Positions 1-7,365 of a stretch of DNA of 27,346 nt are shown piece after piece. A program made the position numbers and the translations under genes. Below the pieces are notes generated by a model. That model worked only from the letters and a program-made list of their open reading frames with translations, was not told the origin of the DNA and made no database searches. Position 1 is the stretch's first letter, and each line of letters starts with the position of its first letter. Origin of the DNA: an uncultured Chitinophagaceae bacterium (GTDB lineage: Bacteria > Bacteroidota > Bacteroidia > Chitinophagales > Chitinophagaceae); contig CAMPGG010000008.1 in assembly GCA_946885335.1 (NCBI GenBank), positions 1 to 27,346 on the forward strand, in the 5' to 3' direction.

Positions 1-6
1 ACAACA

Positions 7-40
7 AAAAACCATCCCACAAGGATGGTTTTTTTGTTTT
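7..40. terminator. Bidirectional rho-independent terminator
   Basis: An 8-bp stem AACCATCC (10-17) / GGATGGTT (23-30) closes a 5-nt loop. It is flanked by an A tract on the left and a T tract on the right, so it can terminate transcription from either side. On the minus strand it lies directly downstream of dnaG and probably ends that transcript. It may also serve a gene to the left of the window. Confidence 0.75.
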
Positions 41-53
41 TATCAAGGGCATA

Positions 54-2081
54 TTATTTTATAATCACCGCACCTAACCTGGAACTAAGTTCCATTTCAG
101 CTTGCTTCAAATGCACGTGTGTTTGATATAACATTTCGTATTCTTCTGCTGTGTGTTCTTTATTCATATCCAACTGGTTCTCCAATAGCAATCGCTTAAC
201 TTTTCGGAGTTTTAAATAATTGATTGCAGATTGCACTTCTTCATTGGTTCTGTCTTCACCCATCTTTAAAAAAGTAAAAAGTTTTTTTTCATTGCCAGGA
301 GAAATGGATTGCATAAAAGCTTCATATCCCTGTTCAAAAAGCGCTGTGTTATAACCGGTAGCCTGGCTGAATTCTTTTTGCCAGTGTTCGCTTTCTTCAA
401 ACGGAAAATTCAGTAATGAAACCGCCAGTGTACTTAATATTGGATCGGTACTGTAAATAAAATGCTGTTTTCTATCTACTCCTTCATCCAGTGAAAAATT
501 TTTATATTCTTTTAAAAGAGCTTTTACCTGTTCATTGTCTACAAGCGTTTCATCAACTTCAGAAAAAATATAAGAAGCTACCGTTTGTTCATCATCCCAT
601 TTTTTCCCACCATGTTCTAACAGAACCCGGGCAATTTCTCTTTCCTGCAATTCATCTTTGAATAACAATGAAAAAGTATGTTCATCGTAATTAGCATCTT
701 CAGCCTTACGTGCATTTTCTTCCCTAACTAATTCGTCAACTTGCGGGCTTTGTCTTTCCTGTTTGGCAATTCTTTCCCGGATGAATTTATTTACCAGGGA
801 ATGCATTCCTTCTTCATCAATGTTAAGGATCTGTGCACTTTGTTTAATATAATCCTGCTGCCTTGTAAAATCTTCCGCCTTATTGATCTTTGAAATAGTT
901 TCAGCAACCTGGTTAACAGTAGCTGCTTTTTTGGTACTGTCGTTTCCTGCATCCTTCAATGCAGTCTCTAATTGAAAAAGAATAAAATCTTTTTTATTGG
1001 CCGCGATAAATTCTTTAAAATGTCCGGCACCATGTTTATTCAGGTAACTGTCAGGATCTTCTTTGTCAGGTATTAATACCAGTTTTACATTCAATCCTTC
1101 TTCCATTGCCATATCAAGCCCCCTCAATGCAGCTTTGACCCCGGCACTATCTCCATCATATATAATGGTGAGATTGTTTGAATACTTTTTAATCAGTCTT
1201 AACTGGTCGGTAGTAAGCGAAGTTCCTCCGGAAGCAACAACGTTTTCAATACCAGCCTGGTGCAAGGAAATGACATCGGTGTAGCCTTCTACCAATAAAC
1301 ACTCGTCATTTTTATCTATAGCTTGTCGGGCAAAATAAGAACCGTAAAGGATTTTACTTTTTATGTACAATTCATTTTCAGGCGTATTGATATACTTGGG
1401 TGCCTTATCCGTATTTTTTATCACCCGTGCGCCGAACCCTATCACCTTACCACTTTGGTTATGAACAGGGAAGATGATCCTGTTGCGATAATTATCCTGC
1501 AATTGATCATAGCGATTTACAACCAAACCTGATTTAACCAATAATTCGGGGTTAAACTGGTTGGCGATCGCGGTTTTTACAAAAGCATCTTTTTGTTCCG
1601 GGGAATATCCCAACTGAAACTTTTCTATAACATCTTCGCGAAATCCTCTTTCTTTTAAATAACTCAAACCCACTTCCCGGCCTTCTTCCCCTTCAAACAA
1701 TTCTTTGCTAAAAAATTTCTGAGCAAAATGATTGATAGCATAAAGACTTTCAGCAACCTGTTGTTGTAGTTTAACTTCGGGTGTTACATTAACTTCTTCA
1801 ACATCAACCTGGTATTTGGCCGCCAACCATTTTAATGCTTCAACGTAACTGTATTTCTCATGCTCCATGATGAAGCTGATAGAATTACCGCTTTTTCCAC
1901 AACCGAAACATTTGTAAATTTCTTTAGCTGGTGAAACGATGAAGGAGGGTGTTTTTTCATTGTGAAATGGACAGAGGCCAAGGTAATTGGATCCTCTTTT
2001 TTTCAACTTAACAAAATCACCGACCACATCGGTGATATTTATGCGGTTTAGTATCTGTTGTATGGTAGTTTGAGCGATCAT
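54..2081 (-). CDS. dnaG: DNA primase DnaG
   Basis: Makes the RNA primers for lagging-strand replication and works with the replicative helicase DnaB. The 675-aa protein shows the family order. The N-terminal CHC2 zinc finger has ligands C37, H40, C58 and C61. The catalytic Toprim core has VEGYTD (E265) and the metal-binding DGD at 309-311. A less conserved, helical, charged C-terminal third fits the helicase-interaction domain. I chose the ATG at 2081 over an in-frame TTG at 2093: the shorter product starts MIAQTTIQQI as the family does, and the TTG lies inside the likely -7 box (2091-2098). It stands alone, reads away from the coiled-coil gene, and ends before the terminator at 7-40. No anomalies seen. 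Confidence 0.97.
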   Translation of the reverse strand: MIAQTTIQQILNRINITDVVGDFVKLKKRGSNYLGLCPFHNEKTPSFIVSPAKEIYKCFGCGKSGNSISFIMEHEKYSYVEALKWLAAKYQVDVEEVNVTPEVKLQQQVAESLYAINHFAQKFFSKELFEGEEGREVGLSYLKERGFREDVIEKFQLGYSPEQKDAFVKTAIANQFNPELLVKSGLVVNRYDQLQDNYRNRIIFPVHNQSGKVIGFGARVIKNTDKAPKYINTPENELYIKSKILYGSYFARQAIDKNDECLLVEGYTDVISLHQAGIENVVASGGTSLTTDQLRLIKKYSNNLTIIYDGDSAGVKAALRGLDMAMEEGLNVKLVLIPDKEDPDSYLNKHGAGHFKEFIAANKKDFILFQLETALKDAGNDSTKKAATVNQVAETISKINKAEDFTRQQDYIKQSAQILNIDEEGMHSLVNKFIRERIAKQERQSPQVDELVREENARKAEDANYDEHTFSLLFKDELQEREIARVLLEHGGKKWDDEQTVASYIFSEVDETLVDNEQVKALLKEYKNFSLDEGVDRKQHFIYSTDPILSTLAVSLLNFPFEESEHWQKEFSQATGYNTALFEQGYEAFMQSISPGNEKKLFTFLKMGEDRTNEEVQSAINYLKLRKVKRLLLENQLDMNKEHTAEEYEMLYQTHVHLKQAEMELSSRLGAVIIK

Positions 2082-2090
2082 GACAGGTTG

Positions 2091-2118
2091 CAAATATAAC
2101 GACTGGCAAAGTAAGCAA
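2091..2118 (-). promoter_or_regulatory. Probable dnaG promoter (Bacteroidota type)
   Basis: On the minus strand TATATTTG (2098-2091) matches the -7 consensus TAnnTTTG exactly. A TTG (2118-2116) sits 17 bp upstream as a possible -33 element. Only 9 nt separate the -7 box from the ATG at 2081, so the leader would be very short or absent. This is a pattern match; no start site has been mapped. Confidence 0.5.
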
Positions 2119-2311
2119 GCATGTTTCCTGGCAATGTAAAATGCGGTTTTTTTATCAATAAATCCTATATCAAATGATGAGTAAAATCATATAACAATGT
2201 GAAAAAAAGTGTTGTCTATTCTGGGAAAAGAGTTTTAATTTTATTGCAATGATCCGGCCCTGGTAACCCTTCCAAATTCGCTCCATTTATTCACAATTAA
2301 ATTGTCATCCC

Positions 2312-2695
2312 ATGGTTCCTACAGACATCTCACAGATCTCCCATGAGTGTAACACCTGGAGAGATTCCCTTCGCAATCACAAACAGGAAATCACTGATCT
2401 TAAATCAGAACTCCAGGAAGTTGCAGCTCACTTACATTCAAGAAGTGCATTGGCACAGGTAGAACATTTTCAAAATCAATTTCACATTCAATTAATCAAC
2501 ATTCACGACCTTAAGCAAGACATTAAATTACATGACCGTAAACTGCAGTTAAACAGCAGCGATGGTAAGCATGACGATCAAACCCTGGCAGATCATGAAA
2601 TGTTATTCGATAAATACCAGGTGCTGGAACATACACTCCAGGAATTAAGCTCTGATTTTAAAAATTTTAAACAAAACATTCCCATTTCCGCATAA
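2312..2695 (+). CDS. Small coiled-coil protein of unknown function
   Basis: 127 aa, cytosolic (no signal peptide or membrane segment), and I do not recognise a family. The sequence is rich in Leu, Gln, His, Lys and Glu. It reads as two long amphipathic helices, roughly residues 15-75 and 85-120, with heptad-like spacing, so a coiled coil is likely. It has two Cys-free His-rich stretches but no metal motif I can name. The start ATG at 2312 lacks a purine-rich ribosome site, which is normal here. It ends 98 bp before the EF-G2 gene on the same strand, with a palindromic element (2722-2739) between them, so the two may be transcribed separately. A functional link to the EF-G2 gene rests on adjacency only. 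Confidence 0.7.
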   Translation: MVPTDISQISHECNTWRDSLRNHKQEITDLKSELQEVAAHLHSRSALAQVEHFQNQFHIQLINIHDLKQDIKLHDRKLQLNSSDGKHDDQTLADHEMLFDKYQVLEHTLQELSSDFKNFKQNIPISA

Positions 2696-2721
2696 ATTTT
2701 ATGCAGTCATGTTTTTTTATT

Positions 2722-2739
2722 AACCGGTTTTAACCGGTC
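2722..2739. promoter_or_regulatory. Paired palindrome upstream of EF-G2 (candidate operator)
   Basis: AACCGGTT (2722-2729), a 2-nt centre TT, then AACCGGTC (2732-2739). Each half is itself palindromic apart from the last base, and the copies repeat with a 10-bp pitch. It lies 54 bp before the ATG of the EF-G2 gene. Two half-sites on one face of the helix would suit a dimeric or tetrameric regulator. No T tract follows and the hairpin would be short, so a terminator is less likely. Confidence 0.4.
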
Positions 2740-2793
2740 GGGCATTCGTATCCTTACGAACAACTCAATTACTCATTTTTAAATTGATGTTTT

Positions 2794-4929
2794 ATGCCAG
2801 AATTTGATACTTCACACGTAAAAAATATTGTCTTATTGGGACATTCGGGTTCCGGTAAGACAACATTGACGGAGGCTATGCTATATGAAGCAGGGCTCAT
2901 CAACCGCCGGGGTAGTATTGAAGAAAAAAATACAACCGGTGATTACAATGAACTTGAACAGGAAAGAGGAAATTCAATTTTCTCTAAATTATTACATACA
3001 AAATGGCGCGGTTACAAAATCAATATTATTGATACCCCAGGGTATAACGATTTTGTTGGCGAAGTGATCTCCGCACTTCGTGTTGCCGATACCGGTGTAA
3101 TGTTGCTCAACGCAGTGATGGGTGTAGAAGTTGGAACAGATGTTATCTGGGACTACACTGAGCGTTTTAAAACTCCCATGATCTTTGCCGTTAATAAACT
3201 GGATGATGATGATGCTGATTTCGATCGCACCATTCAGGAAGCACGTACACATTTTGGGGGGAACGTTACCGTTATACAATATCCGCGACAGCAAGGTTCC
3301 GGTTTTCATGAGATCATTGATGTTTTAAGAATGGTCATGTATAAATTCAAGAATACAGGCGGTAAACCAGAAAAACTTCCAATTCCGGATGATGAAAAGG
3401 AAAGAGCTGAAACCCTTCACAAAGAATTAATTGAAGCTGTTGCAAGTAATGACGAAGAATTGATGGAAAAATATTTTGAGAAGGGAGAACTGGAAGAAGA
3501 TGAAATAAAAAATGGTTTAAAAAAAGCGATGATCAATCACGATTTGTTCCCCGTGTTTTGTTTGTCAGCTGCACGTAACATGGGTAGTGGCAGGTTAATG
3601 GGATTTATCGATAATATTTGTCCAAGTGCAAATGAAATGCCTCCACAAAAAACAGTAAGCGGGGAGGAGTTACCTTGTGATGCCAATGGACCTGCCTGCA
3701 TATTTATTTACAAAACAACTTCGGAGCCGCATGTAGGAGAACTGTCTTTTTTCAAAGTTTTTTCAGGTACCGTACGATCAGGAATGGAACTGGTCAATGA
3801 AACAACAGGTGCTTCTGAAAAATTAAACCAGCTTTTTTTGGTTGAAGGAAATAAACGATTTAACACCAATGAATTGGTAGCTGGTGATATCGGTGCAACG
3901 TTGAAATTGAAGAATACGCATGTCAATAATACATTGCATATAAAAGGAAAAAATATAGAATTGCATCCCATTGTTTTTCCAACTCCCAATATGACCGTTG
4001 CTATTGAAAATGTAAACAAAGGAGAAGAAGAAAAACTTTCTGAAGCCCTGCACGATCTGCGGGAAGAAGATCCTACCATGATCGTTGAATTTTCTCCGGA
4101 ACTCAAACAAACATTGATCCATTGCCAGGGCGATATGCATCTTGCAGTGGCTAAATGGAAGATAGAACACCACCATAAATTGGATGTAAAATTCAGTAAG
4201 CCTCGTATACCATACCGGGAAACCATTCGTAAGATGGCAGAATCCAGTTACAGGCATAAAAAACAATCGGGTGGTGCTGGTCAATTTGGCGAAGTGTATA
4301 TGCGTATTGAACCCTGGTATGAAGGAATGCCTGAACCCAAGGGACTGAATGTGCGGGGCAGGGAAGAATATCCACTGGATTGGGGAGGAAAATTGGTTTA
4401 TTATAACTGCATAGTTGGTGGTGCCATCGATACCCGCTTTCTTCCAAGTATTTTAAAAGGAGTAATGGAAAAAATGCAGGAGGGACCATTAACAGGTTCT
4501 TATGTTCGGGATGTTCGGGTATGCATATACGATGGTAAAATGCATCCTGTCGACTCAAATGATATTTCATTTAAGATTGCCGGCTTACAGGCTTTCAGGC
4601 AGGCATTTAAAGACGCTGATCCGCAAATACTGGAACCTGTTTACCAGGTGGAAGTTCTTTGCCCTGAAGATTTAACCGGTCCCGTGATGGGAGATCTGCA
4701 AAGCAGGCGGGCTATTGTTGAAGGGATAACTACTGAAAGTAACTTTCAAAAAATTTCTGCAAAAGTTCCTTTGGCTGAAATGCATGATTATTCATCGTCA
4801 ATAAGATCTATTACGCAAGGCAGGGCTAAATTCAATATGAAGTTTTATGAGTATGTGCCTGTTCCTTTTGAACTGCAAAAAAAACTAAGCGAGGAATATC
4901 ACAGCAACCTGAAAGAAGAATTAGCTTAA
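2794..4929 (+). CDS. fusA2: Elongation factor G paralogue (EF-G2 type)
   Basis: A 711-aa translational GTPase-fold protein with all EF-G domains, predicted to drive ribosomal translocation. Visible G motifs are the P-loop GHSGSGKT (16-23), DTPGY (80-84) and NKLD (134-137). The switch I end reads RGNSI instead of the usual RGITI. In DTPGY, the His that activates water in EF-G and EF-Tu (DTPGH) is Tyr84. Domain IV is kept: SGGAGQFGEV at 492-501, and the tip HPVDS with H584 at the position of the translocation-critical tip His. It resembles Bacteroides EF-G2, reported to support translation in carbon starvation without GTP hydrolysis. It is therefore probably not the housekeeping fusA, which normally sits with rpsL, rpsG and tuf, absent here. 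A terminator follows at once. Confidence 0.88.
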   Translation: MPEFDTSHVKNIVLLGHSGSGKTTLTEAMLYEAGLINRRGSIEEKNTTGDYNELEQERGNSIFSKLLHTKWRGYKINIIDTPGYNDFVGEVISALRVADTGVMLLNAVMGVEVGTDVIWDYTERFKTPMIFAVNKLDDDDADFDRTIQEARTHFGGNVTVIQYPRQQGSGFHEIIDVLRMVMYKFKNTGGKPEKLPIPDDEKERAETLHKELIEAVASNDEELMEKYFEKGELEEDEIKNGLKKAMINHDLFPVFCLSAARNMGSGRLMGFIDNICPSANEMPPQKTVSGEELPCDANGPACIFIYKTTSEPHVGELSFFKVFSGTVRSGMELVNETTGASEKLNQLFLVEGNKRFNTNELVAGDIGATLKLKNTHVNNTLHIKGKNIELHPIVFPTPNMTVAIENVNKGEEEKLSEALHDLREEDPTMIVEFSPELKQTLIHCQGDMHLAVAKWKIEHHHKLDVKFSKPRIPYRETIRKMAESSYRHKKQSGGAGQFGEVYMRIEPWYEGMPEPKGLNVRGREEYPLDWGGKLVYYNCIVGGAIDTRFLPSILKGVMEKMQEGPLTGSYVRDVRVCIYDGKMHPVDSNDISFKIAGLQAFRQAFKDADPQILEPVYQVEVLCPEDLTGPVMGDLQSRRAIVEGITTESNFQKISAKVPLAEMHDYSSSIRSITQGRAKFNMKFYEYVPVPFELQKKLSEEYHSNLKEELA

Positions 4930-4950
4930 CAGCAAAATATCATTTTTGTG

Positions 4951-4980
4951 AGAGCCCCCAAAAAAGGGCTCTTTTTTGTT
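4951..4980 (+). terminator. Rho-independent terminator of the EF-G2 gene
   Basis: A 7-bp stem AGAGCCC (4951-4957) / GGGCTCT (4966-4972) with an 8-nt loop, followed by a T run from 4972. It begins 21 bp after the EF-G2 stop codon. Confidence 0.85.
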
Positions 4981-5046
4981 TTTACAACTGGCCAGAATCA
5001 TCCTTTTACTACATAAAAACATATTAATAACTGGCATAATTTTTTT

Positions 5047-5064
5047 GTTTAAACTGGTTTAAAC
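5047..5064. promoter_or_regulatory. Paired palindrome GTTTAAAC-TG-GTTTAAAC (candidate operator)
   Basis: Two perfect 8-bp palindromes with a 2-nt spacer and a 10-bp pitch, ending 21 bp before the ATG at 5086. The position overlaps or adjoins where RNA polymerase would bind. No promoter core could be assigned with confidence. Confidence 0.45.
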
Positions 5065-5085
5065 ACAATACTTTAAATAATCAGT

Positions 5086-5664
5086 ATGACACACAATATT
5101 GTTGAATTAATACAAAAAAATCTTGGTTATCCACCTTTGAAAAAAGTAGATCCTAATATCCAGGAGGTACCGGAAGTTGCGGCTACACCAAATATTATGT
5201 CAGAATCATTTGCACAAGCAGCTATACCGGCAACACTGGTTGGTTTATTTGTTTATGTACATTCAAAGGAAGGAGAAATTGATGTAAAAAATAAAGCCCA
5301 TGCTAATTGGATGGATACATTTTTCGGCAGGCATTCAGAAGAGGTTGTTGAAAGAGTAGCCAATTATGCGGGTACAGATCCGGGGCTTACGAGGAAAGAA
5401 ATGGAAAAAATTGCAGAAGAAGCAATCCGCATAGCAAATGAAAAAAAAGGTGATGGGGAGATTAAATTATTTTTCGTAAATCAACGCAATACCATTCTTT
5501 CTTACCTGCCTGCCGCATTGCAATTAGGTGAAGTAATGAATAATGATGCGTTTGACGACAGGACCAATAAAATGCATGGACCCATGTCGGATCATATGCA
5601 TTGGTTAGAAAAGTTTTTTTCCAGCTCGGGAGAGGCTCCACCAAATACCAAAACATGGGATTGA
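5086..5664 (+). CDS. Uncharacterised 192-aa protein, weakly DUF937-like N-terminal half
   Basis: Soluble, acidic, largely helical protein with no signal peptide. Residues 1-15 (MTHNIVELIQKNLG) and the apolar segment FAQAAIPATLVGLFVY (43-58) recall the start of DUF937/YidB-like proteins, whose function is unknown; the resemblance is weak and judged by eye. The middle (about 95-130) is a charged helix rich in Glu and Lys. The C-terminal part has several His and Met and a Ser/Pro-rich tail. The apolar stretch is too short and interrupted for a sure membrane segment. The start ATG follows a palindromic element by 21 bp. The next gene on this strand begins about 230 bp later, past an oppositely oriented tiny gene. 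Function unknown. Confidence 0.75.
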   Translation: MTHNIVELIQKNLGYPPLKKVDPNIQEVPEVAATPNIMSESFAQAAIPATLVGLFVYVHSKEGEIDVKNKAHANWMDTFFGRHSEEVVERVANYAGTDPGLTRKEMEKIAEEAIRIANEKKGDGEIKLFFVNQRNTILSYLPAALQLGEVMNNDAFDDRTNKMHGPMSDHMHWLEKFFSSSGEAPPNTKTWD

Positions 5665-5668
5665 TTAT

Positions 5669-5788
5669 TTAATTCTGATCACCAGCCTGGCGATCTCCTA
5701 AATCACTTCCCTCGTTTTTCTTTTTGATTGCAAAAAAAATGAATACAATCAGTATAATAGCAAAAATGCCGAAAACAACAGGTAGCAT
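5669..5788 (-). CDS. 39-aa single-pass membrane protein
   Basis: A short minus-strand gene starting at the ATG at 5788-5786 and ending TAA at 5671-5669. The product has a hydrophobic N-terminal helix of about 19 residues (LPVVFGIFAIILIVFIFFA, 2-20), then IKKKN, then a polar, mostly acidic tail to residue 39. The Lys cluster after the helix predicts an N-out, C-in orientation in the inner membrane. The run of apolar codons ending in a basic stop-transfer is unlikely in random AT-rich DNA. The gene fills the gap between the 192-aa and 76-aa genes, its stop is 4 bp from the convergent stop at 5664, and it diverges from the gene at 5892 across the palindrome at 5824-5844. Function unknown. Confidence 0.6.
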   Translation of the reverse strand: MLPVVFGIFAIILIVFIFFAIKKKNEGSDLGDRQAGDQN

Positions 5789-5823
5789 AATTTTTAATTA
5801 ATAATAATCAAAACTTGTTCCAT

Positions 5824-5844
5824 CATAAGCTTAATAAGCTTATG
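5824..5844. promoter_or_regulatory. Perfect 21-bp palindrome between divergent small genes
   Basis: Left arm CATAAGCTTA (5824-5833), one central A (5834), right arm TAAGCTTATG (5835-5844); the arms are exact reverse complements. It also reads as two AAGCTT palindromes 9 bp apart. It lies 36 bp upstream of the minus-strand 39-aa gene and 48 bp upstream of the plus-strand 76-aa gene, so one regulator could control both. It has no T tract and sits in a divergent spacer, which argues against a terminator. Confidence 0.5.
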
Positions 5845-5891
5845 TGATAACAGTTCATCTATAAACCAGCAGTCTAAAAAAATTTATAATT

Positions 5892-6122
5892 ATGAATTTA
5901 CCAGATAACAAAAACCAGGAAATGATGTCAGATGCAAACAGGAATAAAAATAAAGAAGATGAAAAAGGAAATATAAGAGAAGGGCAGGATGATAGTTCAA
6001 TTGTACACAAAAAGCATATAAAGGACCATCCTTATCCAGGTACTTCCAAAAGTGATAAACAATATGATAACCAGGAGGAATTCATTACCCCTCCTGTTAC
6101 GCATCCTGGTGAGAAAGAATAA
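5892..6122 (+). CDS. Small hydrophilic, probably disordered protein
   Basis: 76 aa, almost without hydrophobic residues and rich in Asn, Asp, Glu, Lys, Gln and Pro, with no Cys or Trp. This composition predicts intrinsic disorder. Such short hydrophilic proteins are common in stress-inducible sets, but I see no known motif (no KGG repeats and no CsbD signature). The ATG at 5892 sits in a very AT-rich context, 48 bp after the perfect palindrome. It ends in a Pro/Thr/His-rich tail. It is followed by another small gene 141 bp away on the same strand. The coding call rests on an open frame with biased composition, so it is moderately sure. Confidence 0.6.
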   Translation: MNLPDNKNQEMMSDANRNKNKEDEKGNIREGQDDSSIVHKKHIKDHPYPGTSKSDKQYDNQEEFITPPVTHPGEKE

Positions 6123-6263
6123 GTAAATTAACTTGGTGTTTTTTACATCCACTGGAATACTGGCTAAGTAAAAACAATTAGATGGTTAAAATTTCATATA
6201 ATATTTCTCATCTTATTCGTTTTTATAGGGTAAATTTCAATTACAAAAAACCCAGTATCCCTA

Positions 6264-6521
6264 ATGGACCCCTTAATTACAAACAACCAGAAATTCCTTG
6301 CGGAACAATTTTGCCTGGGCGATGTCCAGGTAAACAAACTTAGCTACAACGCGGTATTAATTATTAAAAGATGGAAATTAATCCGGAAAATTCCTGCGCC
6401 GGTAGTGGCAGATATTGTTCATGCTCATACAGAAAGAATGATAAAAAAGTCTTTCTTTACGTATGTGCCTAACAGTATGTTCCTGATCAATGAATCTTTG
6501 AATGAGTATCGCCTTAATTAA
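6264..6521 (+). CDS. Small 85-aa protein of unknown function
   Basis: A compact basic protein with a mixed helix and strand pattern. The apolar stretch YNAVLIIKRWKLIRKIP (about 28-44) is amphipathic rather than membrane-spanning. No signal peptide and no recognised domain. The ATG at 6264 follows an AT-rich leader with no clear -7 box. It is the last gene of the plus-strand small-gene run, and a strong terminator begins 8 bp after the stop, which supports it being a real transcribed gene. Confidence 0.6.
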   Translation: MDPLITNNQKFLAEQFCLGDVQVNKLSYNAVLIIKRWKLIRKIPAPVVADIVHAHTERMIKKSFFTYVPNSMFLINESLNEYRLN

Positions 6522-6528
6522 CCTGATA

Positions 6529-6560
6529 AAAAAAAGCAGAACCCCGGTTCTGCTTTTTTT
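6529..6560. terminator. Strong bidirectional terminator between convergent genes
   Basis: A 15-bp stem runs from 6529 to 6543 and pairs with 6546-6560, with core GCAGAACC / GGTTCTGC and flanking A and T tracts. It lies between the convergent stops at 6521 and 6580 and can serve both genes. Confidence 0.9.
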
Positions 6561-6579
6561 ATGCTAAAAATATTAAGTC

Positions 6580-7236
6580 TTATCCTTTTCTTTTGTGAAG
6601 ATATTTACCAAAAGAAATTCCAAGGATGCGATGTTTAATCTGTGGACCACCATCAGCATTATTCATGCTTCCCAATCCATGCGCATAATGTGCAAAAATC
6701 ATGTACCGGCTTTTTGTTTCATACCCGAACTGTACATTCAACGAAGCTGTTATTCTGCCATAATCTCCAAAACTGAATTTCATAGGTTGTTCAACAACCG
6801 TTTCATCCGCTAATGTATAAGTTTCATCACCTGAAAAAGCGAAATCAAATGCAGGACCAGCTTTTATAAAAAATCCACCAGGTTGCTTTACAAAATCATA
6901 TTGTAAAAACCCACCCAATTCAATAGTGTGAACGGTTGTATTATTATCGATCGCCAGTGTACTTGGGGGAAATGCACCATTTTTTAATTCAACATCATAA
7001 CCCTTTAAACTATAATAAACATTTGGTGAAAAAAACAAATGGTTATCAAAAGGAACTTTTAATAAAACGCCAGCCTGGAACCCATACTTATGATTGGCTT
7101 CCTGTTTTTGACCATCAACTGTGTAATGTGCAGAGGTAATTTGTGGACCGGCAAAGATGCCAAACTCGGGGGGACCCTGAGAGAAGCCCTTAATGGAAAG
7201 GCCGGCGATTAGACCGGCGAAAATTAAAATCTTCAT
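6580..7236 (-). CDS. PorT-like outer-membrane beta-barrel protein
   Basis: 218 aa from the ATG at 7236; a TTG seven codons upstream is less likely because the signal peptide fits the ATG. Residues 1-19 (MKILIFAGL...SIKGFSQ) form a Sec signal peptide ending SFSQ-like. The rest is alternating polar and apolar strands with frequent Gly and aromatics, such as YGFQAGVLLKVPF and FIKAGPAFDFAF, and ends in a strand close to the C-terminus. This fits the 8-stranded outer-membrane beta-barrel family (OMP_b-brl_2/PorT). Members are common in Bacteroidota and mostly lack known ligands; PorT proper serves type IX secretion, but I cannot say this copy does. Monocistronic, converging on the terminator at 6529-6560. 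A possible -7 box is TACAATTG (7262-7255). Confidence 0.8.
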   Translation of the reverse strand: MKILIFAGLIAGLSIKGFSQGPPEFGIFAGPQITSAHYTVDGQKQEANHKYGFQAGVLLKVPFDNHLFFSPNVYYSLKGYDVELKNGAFPPSTLAIDNNTTVHTIELGGFLQYDFVKQPGGFFIKAGPAFDFAFSGDETYTLADETVVEQPMKFSFGDYGRITASLNVQFGYETKSRYMIFAHYAHGLGSMNNADGGPQIKHRILGISFGKYLHKRKG

Positions 7237-7365
7237 AATGTTATTTGTTGAAACCAATTGTAAGGCGATAAAAGTAAGCTAATAAATTGTGGATTCATAG
7301 AATTCGGTTTTTTTAAACATGGTGATGCAACGCGATAATCGCTCATTTTTTTGTTTTTTTGCACC

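Noticed and set aside
3708..4284. Overlapping minus-strand frames of 172 and 153 aa inside the EF-G2 gene
   Set aside because: They are antisense to well-conserved EF-G domains, have odd Ser/Phe/Cys-rich composition and no family resemblance; shadow frames.
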